Source: Manis javanica | Taxonomy: Eukaryota > Chordata > Mammalia > Pholidota > Manidae | NCBI RefSeq assembly: GCF_040802235.1 | Contig: NC_133169.1 | Span: 40,245,034 to 40,309,033 of the forward strand | Direction: 5' to 3' | Length of the DNA: 64,000 bases | Part shown: positions 1-12,939 of the stretch, in pieces | Layout: each line of letters begins with the position of its first letter | Position numbering within the stretch: position 1 is the first letter of the stretch | Notes under the pieces: generated by a model | The model's input: only the letters and a program-made list of their open reading frames with translations | Told to the model about the DNA's origin: nothing | Database searches by the model: none | Program-made: the position numbers and the translations under genes

Positions 1-574
1 GTTCATTCGAAGAACCTGTATTGAATGGCTTTTAAAAAATTATAAGGATGTGCCAAATGTCCCAGATATGGAAGGGATCCATTCCACTGTGAAAAATATA
101 ATGTTTCATGAAGGGCCATACTGTTGTTACAGTTTATACAGAAAGGCAACTAGGGATACCACAATCCTATGTAAGCATAGTGACAAGGGCTCATGGATAC
201 ATAATAAAGAAATCTCCCAGGATGGAGAGGCGGGACTGGTTTAGGGGATACCTGTGTCCGCTTAGCAGTGCTGTGACTGATCTCTCCTTCAAACTGAATC
301 ACACTGCAGTTTTTACTGTTTGAGAATTTTGGTATCTGGTAAATTCATATCTTTTTTTATGTTTTCTCAACTTTACTGTCTTCACCTTCTTTGATGCAAG
401 CTGCTCCATATCACTGCGTCCTGGTGGGGGCGGGGGGGGGACATTGTTACATTGTTTGAACCTTAAGCACCCTGCTTCTTCTCTACATTCCTGAAGCCTC
501 AGTCAGGCTTTGTCCTTTTCCAGGGCCTGTCCTCTTACTGGGCAGGGGTTACTCCCTGCTGCTTCCCTATCTTA
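1..574. other. Unclassified intergenic sequence
   Basis: No gene or repeat recognised with confidence. Two short open frames overlap near 50-323 in different frames, have no start context or homology I can recognise, and look fortuitous. A G-run lies near 425-440. Confidence 0.4.
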
Positions 575-3305
575 CTATCTCCCCAACCCTACACCCACTG
601 TTAAATAGAGAATAAGTATTACTGGCAACTCATAATGTAACAAAATAACAAATGAAAAATCGAACAAAAAGAGGTTGTAAAGTGTTATACAAGGCTGATG
701 GTCGCACTAATACTTCAACCTGGGTACCAGTATAATCAGTTTAGAGATAATTATGATAAATATAATTAAACTATGAGAACTCAGAATATATGCAATCCTT
801 GATACTGCTGGTGTCTCAAATAAAATCAATATGTTCAGGATCCCCCTTCATTTGAGGGTGCCCAAATAGCTGAACCCTTTTAAATGCAGAGTATTTTGAC
901 ATTTTTAGAACTGCTTTTACAGAACAATTTCCAAGGGGCTCAATGTAGCTACCATGCTCCTTTCACTTTCCAGGGCTCAGGACCCCGACGCGGTTACCAG
1001 GGCTGCAGGCGGCTGAGTGCACACGGCTGGGGCTACAGTGGATGTGTGCGTGGATGGATGCAGCTGCCCAGCACATTTGATTCTTGGGAATTAGAGCCAC
1101 GTGACTAGAATGCTGAGGAAAAACCTATGGGAACCCAGGTGCAGGGTCATGTTTGATGAATGCATTTCACCCACTTCTTTAGTGTGGAAGAAGAATATCT
1201 CTACTTTTGCTTCAGCAACATTTTTTATATTTTTTAATTGAAGTTTGGTTGATAAACAATATTATGTCTGTTTCAGGTATACAATATAAGGAGTTGACAA
1301 TTATGTACATTAATAAGTCCTCACCCAACTAATGGAGTTACTGTCTGTTAATGTAGAGAGACACTACTGCACTACTGACTGTGCAATGTGCTGTTTAAGC
1401 AACACTTCTGAGGGGTGTTCTTTGATTCATCAGTCTTATGATTTCCAAGTAATAATGTAATCAAACAAATTCTAGCAGAGTAGAGGTACAATAAATATGA
1501 GAGGATGTAGGAAGCAATATGTAGGCATTTCCTGATTATTACAGGGCATCCACTTCTATCATCCAAAGGCCTAAAAGTTAACATAAAATAATTAAGTTAA
1601 AATCTATTTCAAAAAGTACAGTATAAACCACGTAATGGCCTAAAAAGAGATTACAAATTGAATGTATCAATAAAGAAATGTAAAAAATGAAAAATGGCTA
1701 ACATAGATGTTCATAGAGCTGATTTTGGGGGATAAATAGAAATTTAAAAATTGTTTCCCCATGAAAATTTAGGGTAAAGCTAAGAGCTTCACAGTCACAG
1801 GGAGATTAAATAGGAATGGTGGTATGTGGCTGCACTGTGAAATTCATTTTTCAGTGTCTTTTATATGTTCGTATTTAATTTTTCCTAATATTTTATCTTG
1901 AGTGTTTACACAATTACAGGAAAATTACAATGTTATAATGGACATCTATATACGCTTCCCCTGAACTAAATAAATGCACATATATTGCTTGTTCTATGTA
2001 TACATATTTATAAAATTCATAAATAAAAATTAATTTTACATCAATCCATTATTCTGATAGAGAAAAAGTTAGCAATTATAGGTGGAAATAAGTCTGAAAT
2101 TACACTCAATTTGAGCCTGAAGGATTGTAAGAAAACTTTTAATTTAGATCATCTTAACAATAAAAACACATGTGATAATGCATGAAGATTTTGCTAAAGT
2201 TTACTTGTCTAGCATGAAAAATGTGAAATTTTCCAAGTCTGTGGTACAATCATATTTTGAAAGAATGGATTTAGCCAATTACAGAAAAAGGGTAACACAA
2301 TTTTCCTCTTTACTTTTGTCTTGAAATTCAATTCTGGGTCATACTTTGTTTAATGTTAGCCTTGACAGTCACAAAATTTTAAATCTTCTTTAATTTAGCG
2401 TCTTTAAAATTTAAATTTGATTGATTAAATATAAAATAAGTGTTTTTATTAATCATTTCCAATTATTAGGTTCATAGTAATGTATATTTATGAAGAACAC
2501 AAGAATATTCTCTTGAGTTCTTATTATTGTGTATACCCCCTAAGAGAAAAGGGGCTATAATATCAACTATAGAATAAATTATAACATTCACACTCCATAT
2601 ACTTGAGATTTCAATTTTAATTTTATGCTTCTTTTCTTGGCTAGACCATTTTGCTTTCTGTTTTTCAATCTTTTTCATTGGGAATGAGTACTCTGAAACT
2701 GAAAAGGCTATAAATGTGTGCATCATTTTCTGGACTTTTTAAGCTAAGATAAATATATGTGGTTGTTTACACAGTGTTAATATGGTATGAAAATGTATAC
2801 ATTTTGAGATATAGTTAAAATTGACTACTATATGGATAAGATTGAGAAGTTAGAATTTTATAGAGTTTGTGTTTAAATTAATGCCTGAAATTGTTGTGTT
2901 TCAATCTTAAATATTTTGCGTGCTCACACAGGTATGTATGCAAAATCTTTGTACATAAAGTTCTCCTGTATCAGAATATATATGTCAGAATATTCCTAAC
3001 CCACAGGTCTGATGTACGTACCCTAAAAAAGTGGTCCATGACACCTGACAGAAAGGAAGGTTGTTACAAGCAAGTAAAGACATTAAATTTATAATAAATA
3101 GGTAATAAAAGAAAGACATTTTGGTTAATTTAGATTAGCAGTCAATCCAATGAGTTTTTGAAAAGCAAGACTATGAATTTCTTTAGAAATAAAGTTTTCA
3201 TAAAAACATTCTCCTATTTTTAAAGTAATTTAAGATGTAATTATCTTTTCTTCTGACTAATTATAACATTTTTGTTATCTTATATACCAAGATTTATCAG
3301 TGATT
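575..3305 (+). repeat. Paralogous block A
   Basis: This block aligns by eye with block C (from about 15365) and, from about 2035, with block B (from about 9035). Shared landmarks are the stretch near 600-700, the 'cacccacttctttagtgtgg' stretch near 1170 (C: about 15955), and the passage around 2035-2110 reading 'ccattattctgatagag' (C about 17145; B a close variant about 9050). Similarity stops at about 3305, just after 'agatttatcagtga', where B and C continue with different sequence. Divergence is moderate, with many substitutions and small indels. It contains an antisense old L1 3' end near 1225-1345. It serves as an unoccupied-site reference for two insertions present only in C. Confidence 0.75.
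1225..1345 (-). mobile_element. Old L1 3' UTR fragment, antisense
   Basis: The sequence reads as the reverse of an ancient mammalian L1 3' UTR ('attgaagtttggttgataaa', then a 'tttcaggtatacaatata' passage), a pattern repeated in several places in the window. Only a short degenerate piece remains, and it lies inside block A. Confidence 0.6.
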
Positions 3306-3489
3306 GTTGTCAATCTTATAAGGCAAAGAAGTAAAATGATCTGTGAATAGACACTTAGATATAGATTTAAAAGTAGATACAAAAGAATACAGAGATGATA
3401 TAGGTATAGGTATGGATATAGATATAGATGTGAACATAAATGAAAATTAACTCAAAAGATAGACTCAGTTTATCATTTTATATTAGTGG

Positions 3490-3900
3490 AGGTATATATA
3501 TATACTGTGAAGTATTTGCCACCATAAGGTTGGTTAACACATCCACTCTACAACACTAAACTTTCTCCATTGTATTTTTTGATTTCCTTATCAGATATTA
3601 ACTGTTCATACATGTATGTTTGTATGTGGGATCTTAATTCTATTTCCTCTTCCATATGTCTGCTTTAAATTTTTGTAAACTGGTACCATACTGTTTTGAA
3701 GAATATAGCTTCATAATATAGTTTGAGGTGAAGATGAGTGATGTCTACTTTGATCTTTTCTCCGTTTTTCTTGAAATGTAAGGTTCATTTTTATTCCATA
3801 AGGTAAGTAGACTTTTAATTTCTATTTCTATATAAACTGTCACTGCAATTTTAATAAGAATACATTGAATCTATAGATAGCTTGCCTTCAGCATTTCCAA
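3490..3900 (-). mobile_element. Degenerate L1 ORF2 fragment, antisense
   Basis: The order of phrases matches antisense L1 ORF2: a 'ggtaccatactgttttgaag' passage, then 'ctttgatcttttctccg', then 'aatacattgaatctatagat'. The same passage occurs in the young minus-strand L1 at 63560-64000 (compare its 'tgcattaaatctgtatattg'). It has many substitutions and is an old copy. No coding capacity remains. Confidence 0.6.
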
Positions 3901-4639
3901 ACAAACTGGCCTGTCTTCGCAGTAAAAAGGACATGCAGATTCAAAAATGAGGGCATAATTCTATCCTCTGGGATGCCAAATTTATTGTGGGATAGATCTT
4001 TGGGGAAGAACTTCTTGGAGTTCTATGTATAAGGTAATAGCCCTTCCTATGTTGGAATTAATCAAATGAACTGCAATCAGAAATGGCACCAATATAATTA
4101 AAGAGTCATAACATGAGAAAATAAAAGTGAAGTTTTAAAATTATCTCACTTTACAATAAATGTTTCACTCTTTGTTCCCAGATGGAAGTGACCTAAAGAA
4201 GAATATTTGCACTATGACTATGTGATTTTGCTTGGTTTGGGGGACCTTGAAAAAATTGGGACTGTCTGTTTGCCTTCATTCCTCAGTCCTTATGTGGACA
4301 CACTGCTGCTCAACCGGCCATGGATTTTCCTATTCATATTCCACATTCCAGGCAGCATTTTTGTACATCCTTCTGTATCTACAGGGAGGCAAGGTTCAGG
4401 GTAGGGGCTGTTTACATGCATCAGTAGCCATGAGCAAGCCTATGCGCAGGGCTGAAATTCTGAGCAGAAACTTTGTGACCCAAAGATTAAGGCAAAAAAG
4501 AAGAGAGACACAATGTGCAGGCAGACAAGCTTTTTCACCTTTATGATGGTGTAGGAATAAGTGTAAACTTAAAGAAAAATACAAGTAAAGTTGGAAGAGA
4601 CTGCTGTTTTGAAATAAGATTTCAACAGTTTTTCTTTAA
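3901..4639. other. Unclassified sequence with short open frames
   Basis: Open frames at 4207-4404, 4232-4546 and 4396-4584 overlap on both strands and match nothing I recognise, so they are treated as chance. A stretch near 4055-4100 ('aatgaactgcaatcag') recurs at about 5130-5190 ('aatgaactgcaatcaacagtgg'), flanking the L1 fragment at 4640-4930. This points to a local duplication or two pieces of one older element. Confidence 0.35.
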
Positions 4640-4930
4640 AAAAATTGATGTATGCTTTTATTGAAGAACAGTTGGCATATAATATCATATTGCTTTCAAG
4701 TATATGGCATGGTGACTCCATATTTATATACATTTTAAATGTTCACCCAAACAAATGTAGTTACTGTCTTTCAATATAGATGTTACAGAAATATTGACTA
4801 TTTTCTGTATGCTGTACTCTCATCCATGTGACTAATTTATATCAGAATTGAGGTTTTGTACCTCTCTATCCCCTTCACCTTTTTCACTCACCCACCACAA
4901 CCCCTCATCCATTGTAAACATCAGTCATTT
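4640..4930 (-). mobile_element. Old L1 3' UTR fragment, antisense
   Basis: It runs from 'gcttttattgaagaacagttgg' through 'tttcaagtatatggcatggtg' to 'cctctctatccccttcacc', the reverse complement of the L1MA/L1MB-type 3' UTR. It is degenerate. Confidence 0.65.
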
Positions 4931-5194
4931 CTCAGTGTGCATGAGAATTGCCTTAAACTGCTTAAAAGTACAATTTAATTATGAATTTAGCTCATATGAA
5001 AATGAAAAACATGAATAATCTACTTTAACACTTCTTTTAAAATAGCATTATTGGTAAAAAACTAACAGTTTTGGCTGAAGTGAAAAAAAGAAATAAGAAT
5101 TTGTAAGTGTATTTGAAAGAATCTGAAGAAATTAATCAAATGAACTGCAATCAACAGTGGCACCAACATAGCTGAGGTCATAGTATGAGAAATA

Positions 5195-6480
5195 GAAAAG
5201 CTGATAATCCTACCACACACCAGGCAAAATATTCCTAGTGGATTGCTGATCTAAATGTGAAGGGCTAATGGACATTTTGAAAAATGTTTTTTATGAGTTC
5301 AGGATAGGAAGATGCTTCACAAATACCATGAAATATAAAGGAAAACATCCACAATGTTAACTATATTAAAAGTAACGTGCCTGTTCAATACACTACATAA
5401 TTGGGGTATAATATAAAAGAGGAAGACAGAGCAGGGGTGAGGTATATTGTTAGAACAGAAATCTGGTACAGGGTGAATTTCTAAAATGTATGTGTTATTC
5501 CTACAAATCGATTATAAGTTACAGAAAACCTAGTACAAATGTACACAGTAGAAATTTTAATATGGATATCAAAAGGATGAAAACTAAATGGTAAAAGACA
5601 TATGAAAAGATAAGTTGTCCTATTTTGTGTGTCTCCAGTGGCAGAAATCTGAGATTTTCAGTGTGTAAGTATTTACACTGAAACTGACCTAAGGAAGCAC
5701 AGACAGTACAGTAGGGAACTGACGGAGGAAAGAAGACAAATATGAATTCGATAGTGAGAAAATTGTCTGTTATGCATTCAGACCCAATCCCATTGCTTAT
5801 TTCTGGGGAACATCTACAGGTCTCTCAATTACTTTACCCAGGAGCAAGAAAACAGCATACTGATTATCAACCCTGTTTTTATGGCATACTGATTATCAGC
5901 CCTATTTTTCATTGAGAGGAATCTTTACCTAGGGCCATTGAGTCTCCATTTTTTTGCAAATAATGGGACAAGAATGTTTATAGGATCAGATGCAATTGTC
6001 AGAATGATACTCACTAGGATTATAAGAGGTCATCATCATAAAACAGAATGGTGAACATACATGGATGTAGGCAAGGGGCCAGCAACTGAAGTCAGTCCTG
6101 ACCATAATTATATCTCAAGGAATTTCAGAAATTCCAAAAGAAATGCCCAATTTAATGACAATGTTAGATAGTGTGACGGATGTGAAGAAAACTAACCTTG
6201 CATATACTATGTCAGTAACTACTAACTTTCAATATATGCTTACCCACAAATCAGAAATTCCATTCCCTGTATTTACTCAACTGAATTACCCCTGTATGGG
6301 TTTAAAAATGCATTCCCAAGGATGTGCAGAAACAGCATCACTTGTAAAGGGAAGATGGTAAACATTGCCAATGTTCGTCAACATCAGAGTGGAGGAATGC
6401 ACTTTGGCTTATTCATACAGGGCTATAACATACAGCAATTAACACAATAGACATAGAACTAACAACCCAATTTGAGATTG
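5195..6480 (+). mobile_element. Degenerate L1 ORF2 3' half, sense
   Basis: Reads as broken L1 ORF2 coding sequence in the plus direction. 'gattgctgatctaaatgtga' near 5240 begins the same conserved stretch as about 25820 in the long L1, and the 'tggcttattcatacagggct' passage near 6405 corresponds to the terminal ORF2 region. Frames are closed throughout; the 72-codon frame at 6143-6361 is a residue of this. Confidence 0.5.
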
Positions 6481-6509
6481 GTATAAAATTTTTATTAAGA
6501 ATTAATCAT

Positions 6510-6850
6510 TGTGTTTAGGCACTTGGGAGTATAATTGCAATATTTCCAGAATCTCTCACCTGGCCCTAGTTCATCTCCATATCAATAGGTGTTCCAAGGG
6601 GTGGAGAGAAGTAATACTTCTCCATATCAATAGGAAATTACAAGGGGGAGCGAGGGCATATCTGGACTGGAGAGGTTTGGGTGGGGTCCCTTTCTGCAGT
6701 AGGGTCAGGGGAGACACAGGTGAGCAGAAGTCGATGACTGCTTGTAGCAATAAATGGGTTTCTCCCACTTTATTTCTCCCTATGACTGATTTCAGTTTCA
6801 AAGGTAATTTACCCTGGGGTTGGATACAGATTTTCTGCAAGGAGATGTAG
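6510..6850 (+). mobile_element. Solo LTR, plus orientation (copy 1)
   Basis: This segment matches the reverse complement of 16098-16408 along almost its full length. Shared blocks include 'attgcaatatttccagaatctc' (mirrored at about 16380-16400), the 'atatcaataggaaattaca' passage, and the 'caataaatgggtttctccca' block containing AATAAA. Read this way the better-preserved copy starts TG and ends CA with the poly(A) signal in its last third, as expected for an LTR. The open frames at 6509-6850 and 6571-6840 are incidental. Ends are approximate, because no target duplication was resolved in this copy. Confidence 0.6.
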
Positions 6851-7889
6851 AACTTTACTTGAATGGCATTTTATTATTAAAAAGTTTGGAAAATACAACC
6901 ATCTACACAGTTCATGCACAAGGACAGATCAAATGATATGAAAGGTAATTGTTATAACATTTTTGTTCACATATGACACAAAGAAGAGTTAAGTTTAAAG
7001 GATTTGTTTCTATATTTCTCCTATGGCTCCTGAGATTTATCACACCTTTCAATAGAATGTTGATATCACCCACATGAACAAAATTATATACCTGGTATTA
7101 GAGCTCCAAACTTAACTATTGAGCATGTAGTGCCCTAGGTTGCCATTCTGTTCTGGATATCATATTCCACATCTTCACTATGCTATGCCACGGTCTAAAG
7201 TAAACATATGAATTTTCTGTACTCCATCCATACACTGCCAGTTTCCATGATGGCCAGGATTAATTATTGCAGGTGACAGGACAGGATACCTAACCATGAG
7301 GTGTACCCAGGTAGAAAGAAGTCAGTGTTAACACAATGTTGTCATGCAATACCTGGACAACTGGCCTTCCTAGTTTTGACAAATGCCTCAAAGATATGAG
7401 TACCAGTGTCAGACTGATCACCTATTTCCAGGACATTTTTATCTGACAATGAACAAAGTTAGAAAAGCAGTAGCCAGAAGAATCTTGTAGCACAGCTCAG
7501 GTGCATTCTGCTTCACCTGTACCATTTCACAGGGAATGATGGGGTTACAGTAAGAGTTACAACTGTGCAAGCACATTCCACACTTTCTCTCAGAATGGAT
7601 GCAGCCTTGTGTGAGTTAAGAATGAATAGAGGAGATGTGTCATAATTCTGGAAAGTAATCAGTAAAGGGATAAATGTGAAAAGAGCAGAAATTGAACCAC
7701 CAGTGAACTAGCAGTAAATTTTCAAAATTTCCTCCACCTTTCTCTGGACCCGATGCAAGTTACTGATCCAAAATGGCAAATGGGTGCCAGGATGTTTACA
7801 GAGACATATCTAGGATAATCTTGCTAGACCTCCCTCAGGAACTAAGCAAGGCAACTCCTGATGCCCAAATATTTTAGAATCTCCCCTTG
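6851..7889. other. Unclassified intergenic sequence
   Basis: No recognisable gene. The composition is less AT-biased than its surroundings, but I could not assign it to a repeat family or see a supported reading frame. Confidence 0.35.
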
Positions 7890-8452
7890 TAGTTTTCTTG
7901 GTCCTCCTGCGCCATCCTCCTCCACTGCACATCTGCATGACGGTAACCGTAGCGGCGGCGCACTGAAGAGCAGTCGCTTTCAGGGAGCTTATTCTTCACC
8001 AGAGACGCTGTGTTCTCAAAAGGTGGTGGAAAACTCTCGTAAGTTTTTCTTGCTCTTCAGTTTTGCCACAGAGATCATGAATTAGCAGAGAATACATGGC
8101 AGAATAGGATAGCTAAACTTCAGCCTTTGAGCATGAGGCAGAAAATGGCAATCCAAGGGTATCAAAGTATCCAGAAAGGTGGTGGAGCCAGTAAGCCTCA
8201 GTTGAATGATGCCATAAAACCGTGCAGGCATTCATCTGATCCCAGAGAGGACAGTGAGGACTTGGAGTGCTGAACTTGACCTGTAGATTCATGGACTTCT
8301 CATTGGATTGTACACATGGGGACAGATCCAAATAGCATCGCAAATGCTGGAAATGAGGGGGCAACAAAACCACAGCACAGAAGTGGCAGGTGGAATCTTC
8401 TAATAAACTCATATAGGATTATTTCTGCTAAAAAAAGAAAAAAAGAAAAGAA
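7890..8452 (+). pseudogene. Unidentified processed pseudogene
   Basis: The structure is that of a reverse-transcribed mRNA. A CpG-bearing, more GC-rich 5' part (about 7900-7990) is followed by a short coding-like tract, then a 3' part with AATAAA near 8403 and an A-rich tract (8429-8452) about 20 bases further on. The longest coherent frame ends with TGA at 8271-8273 and reads backwards to about 8080, encoding a hydrophilic peptide with the run QNRIAKLQPLSMRQKMAIQG. The best start, the ATG at 8078, is out of frame with it by an indel, giving MN followed by a stop. I do not recognise the parent gene. Paired flanking duplications were not found. Confidence 0.45.
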
Positions 8453-8689
8453 ATTCCACATTATAGGATTTAAATGAGACCTGTAGATTATTTAGAAACT
8501 ACAATGAAATGTGTAGGGTAAAATCCAAAATCATTTGGTACATAAAGAACCAGAAATCCTCAAGTTCCTGAAGACAAAGGAACCTCAGGATATTGATGCT
8601 GAGATGGAGCCTACTGGACTGTTTTCCCAAAACTTTAAAGCAATTATTATAAAAATTATGCACTTGAGTGAATAGATCATCATATGCAA

Positions 8690-9034
8690 ATGTACATTGA
8701 ACAAAAAGAATTAGAAAAAAATTTTAAAGAAAAAATACAAGTAGAATTTTAGACTTAAAGAGACTTATTAGTGGGCTTGAAGACAAAGATCATAGAGGAA
8801 ATAAACAGGAATCTATAAGATAGGACACTAGAAATACTCAAAATGAACATCATTGACATCAAGTATCAGAGAATGAAATAAGTAAATTTCAGGAAGTTTG
8901 GGGAAAAGAGCAAAGAAAGAAATCTGCCAGTTGTATTACTGAAATCACATTAGGAAGGATAAAGAGCTCAAGAAGAAGATGCTTTAAAAGAAATTATAGC
9001 TGAAAGCATCATAAATGTGGAAAAGAGCATAAAC
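8690..9034 (+). mobile_element. Degenerate L1 ORF1-like fragment, sense
   Basis: The sequence is A-rich with phrases such as 'aagaaattatagctgaaagc', matching the ORF1 passage of the long L1 near 22340 ('aataattgctgaaaacttcc'). It is heavily decayed and directly precedes block B. Confidence 0.4.
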
Positions 9035-11395
9035 TTAATTTTACATTAATCCATTATTCTGACAGAAAACAAGTTCACAATTATAGGTGGAAATAAGTTT
9101 GAAATTGCATCAATTTGAGCCTGAAGAATTGTAACAAGAAACTTTCCTTTCAGATAGTCTTAGCAATAGAAACACATGTAATAATACATAAAGATTGTGC
9201 TAAAGTTTACTTGTCTAGCAGGAAAAATGCAAATTTTTACAAGTGAGTGGTATAACCATACTTTGCAAGAATGATATAACCAATTACAGAAAAAGGGTTA
9301 CACTATTTTACTCTTTACTTCTGTCTCTATATTTAGTTATTGATCATTCTTTAATTTTACCATAGTTACAACAAAATTTTCACTCTCCTATAATGTAGCT
9401 TTATACAAAATTTACATTATTTTGATTAAATATAAAATAAGTGCTTCTTTTTATTAATAAGTACCTATCACTAGGTTAATAATGTATATTTATGAAGATG
9501 ACAAGAATATTCTCTCTAGAATCCTTATTATTGTTGATACCCCCTAAGAGAAAAGGGGCTATAACATGAACTATATAACAAATTGCAACATTCACACTAT
9601 ATATAAATGAGTTTTCAGCTTTAGTTTTTATGCTTTTCTTGGTTAGACCATTTTGTTTTCTTTTATTGAATTTTTTTATTGGAAATGAGTACTCTGAAAC
9701 TTAAAAGGCTATAAATGTGTGTGTCATTTCCTGGACTTTTAAAGCTATAATAAATACGTGGGTGTTTATAAAGATTGAATATGGTATAAAAATGTATGCA
9801 TTTGAGATATAGTTAAAATTGACTATTATATGGATAAGAGGAAGAACTTAAAATTTTATAGAGTGTGTGTTCAAATTAATGGCTGAAATTACTTTATTTC
9901 AGCCCCAAGCGTTGTGCATTCCCACACAGGTATGTACCCAAAAATCTCTGTATGTAAAGTTCTGCTGTATCAAATGCATATTTCTGACCCATAGGTCTGA
10001 AGTATGTTCCTTAGAAAATTGGTCCATGACACCTCACAGAAAGGAAGGATGTTACGAGCAGATAAAAGTATATTATAACAAATAGTAAAGGGAAGACATT
10101 TTGATTAATTTAGATTATTAGCAATCAATCCAATGAGTTTTTAAAAAGGAAGACTATGAACTTCTTTAGAAATAAAACTTTCATAAAAACATCCTATTTT
10201 TAAGGAAATTTAAAATGTAAATATCTTTTCTATTGACAAAGTAATTATAAAAATTTTATTGTCTTATATTCCAAGATTTATCAGTGAATTAGTTTGCTTG
10301 AGTAACTAATGCTTTTTTCTGTATATAGCAGATCCTTGAAGTAACTATTTGCTTTAGAAAAAAACTTCATATATGTTCTATTTAGGTTTGACCATATACA
10401 AAAGGGTAAGTTATAATACAAAAGCTTGTTTTCTGGATAATTTCCAAGAAAAGTGTAGCCTTTACAATATATTCCTTGCTCTGACTCTCATTATGCTGGA
10501 CTGTTTATGAAAAAAAAGAAAATAAAAAGCTCAACATGTATTCTTCAGATACTCATATGCTTACAGTTACACCAGTTAATTCCAGAACCTGATTCTTTAA
10601 TATATATGCCATTACTCTTGAGTTAATAAGGATTATAGAATTTATTCAATATATTATCAAGAATAGTATCATCCTTATCTTTTTAATGATATGGAAAATA
10701 CCTAGGATTTCATTACGTTTGACTTTTAAAAATGGTATTGTTAGTATGAATACAAATTTTCTTCCCAAACGAACAAACTTTGTATACTACATGACAAAAA
10801 TGTAAGTTTGATTTAAAATTTAAAAAACAAAGTACAAAGATTAGAGAAATATACTGTTTGAAAGGATTTATATTGATTGTGTAAACTGATGTAGGATTAC
10901 CTTATGTATTTATGAGAATGTTCTGATTTATTTCCAATGATCATTTTTAAACCAAGAATCAAATCACTAAGTGTGGATTTAAAGAAAATGAGCATTTTCT
11001 ATAGAACTTAATAACTAATGCCTCATGATATTAATATTTCTTGTAATAGAAGGCATGTTTTGAAATTTCCCAAACTTACTAAAGTATTTTTTTAAAATGA
11101 ATGTATAAAGACATAAATAACTGAAATCGTACAGATCTGTAGAACATTGACATTTGAGAAGGTTCATGTCTTAGTTTCAATCATTTTAAGTAACTCCTAT
11201 GATTCATACCTGCTGATTGAATAATGGTATCCAAGTACTTTGTGCTTAGTATAATCATTTTCTTTCCTAAATTTCATGATTTTCACATCATGAAAATACA
11301 TCTTTTCCACCGAAACATGACACAGACCTGCTGTGGATTGAGGAAAGAGTAAAATCATCCCACAAGTAAAATCAGAGTTTCTCCGTTAAATATCA

Positions 11396-11680
11396 CATGG
11401 GGAAGAGGGTTGGGAGGGTGGTCAAAGTGGGTGAAGGGGGTAAAGAGGTGCAGGCTTCCAATTATAAAATAAATTAGCCATGTGGATGACAGTACAGCAT
11501 CGGGAATATAGTAAAAAATATTGTGGAATATTTGTATGATATTATTTACAGATAGTGTCTACATTTATCATGGTGAGTATTAGTGAAGTATATAATTGTC
11601 AAAATACTATGCTGGACACTGAGACCAATATAATATTGTACACTAATTATATTTCAATTAAATAAAGTTAAAGGGCAGTA
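11396..11680 (+). mobile_element. Old L1 3' UTR fragment, sense
   Basis: It has the G-rich 'gggttgggagggtggtcaaa' start, the 'cttccaattataaaataaat' passage and the terminal 'accaatataatattgtacac...caattaaataaag' ending of an L1MA-like 3' UTR. It is part of block B, with a counterpart in C at about 19735-20010. Confidence 0.65.
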
Positions 11681-12344
11681 ACCCTCAGGTAGATATTCAA
11701 GAGTTTATTAGTTTTTGAAATATATCAGAAAATGTATAATTAAAGAAAAAACTTGCCAACTAAAGAGAGTTCTGCGGCTTTCGAAAGACAGACAGATGGA
11801 CAGAAGGAAGGCAGGAAGAAAAGAAATAAAAGAAAGATATAATGAAGTGTTGCATTAAAGAAAGCTGATAGAAAATAATTTCATTCCATTTGTAGAAATA
11901 TATCATTATATATAATCTGTATTATTTATACTATGCACTTTATCTGAGAAATACACCATTAACAATTTCTGATAGAGAAAATCAATATGGAGCTGGAATA
12001 TTTAAAATGTTTATATTTAATCTAATCATCTTCCTGTTTCTCTGTCATCTGTATCTGATACTGAAAAATTATGACTTTCAATGTGACAGAAACATCCAGA
12101 GAAGTATTGATTTTAGACTTTCAGTTAGGTTGTTTTATTAATAATTTTGAACAAATTGATTATGACTTTTAGAACACCTACAAATGTAATTTAAAAATTA
12201 AAGGAGTTATCACCAATAGCTTCAATTATCCATAACACATTAAAATGTCTGTTTTAAGGAAAATGGGAATTGAATATCATGTATTATATGTTTCTAATTT
12301 TGTTTGCTTTTAGACACTGTCAAACATTTTATTCTTCCTTTATT

Positions 12345-12650
12345 CATTAAAAAATTCTATTGAAATATCAATGAGATACAATAGTATGTTGGCTTCAGAT
12401 GAATAAAAAAGTGATTCAACAATTGTATAATTACCAAATAATCACCATGATAAATTAGTCATTATATTTAAATAAAAATGTATATCTATTTTTAGCTCTA
12501 TTACTTATGCTGTATTTCTCTCCCTGTGAATAAATTTTTTAATAAATTAAAGTTTGTAACTCTATCCTATACACCTATTTTTTTTGTCCCATCTCAGTGG
12601 TAACCAACGTCCCTGTGTTTATGAGTCTGTTTATATTTAGCAGGATATGA
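12345..12650 (-). mobile_element. Old L1 3' UTR fragment, antisense
   Basis: Phrases in reversed order of an L1 3' UTR: 'attgaaatatcaatgagat', 'aatcaccatgataa', 'gtttgtaactctatcctat', and 'gagtctgtttatattt'. The same element is present in block C at about 20720-21000. Confidence 0.6.
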
Positions 12651-12939
12651 AAATTTATCAAACTACATTAATTCTGCAAAATACGTATTAAAATTTGTTA
12701 AATGATTATGATTCTGTTATAAAAGCATTTCCGCATTTATTCTCATCAACAGATAAAATGTTTCTAAGGAGACATACAATTCATTATTCTACATACAAAA
12801 AAAGAAGATAATCATTCTTTATTACATGTCTGCTAGTTGCAATCAGTTATTGAATTATTTATCATGTATTTGTTTTTTATTGTTTCTTTTCGTGTACATA
12901 CAAATGAAATCAGGGAATAGGAGGGTTGGTGAGAACAGG

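Larger units (their letters stand above)
9035..12930 (+). repeat. Paralogous block B
   Basis: Aligns with block C from about 17130 to 21090 and, over its first part, with block A. It holds a sense L1 3' end near 11396-11680 and an antisense one near 12345-12650 at matching positions to those in C (19730-20010 and 20720-21000). At 12687-12706 it shows the unoccupied version of the target of the long L1 insertion in C: 'ttaaaatttgttaaatga' versus 'ttaaaattaataaatga'. Likewise about 9745-9790 corresponds to C across the small insertion at 17859. Paralogy continues to about 12930 (C: 28944-29170) and is lost where the GC-rich minisatellite begins. Confidence 0.75.

Noticed and set aside
8113-8412. 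99-codon minus frame over the retropseudogene
   Set aside because: It is antisense to a tract with a sense poly(A) signal and A-tail, and shows no recognisable motif.
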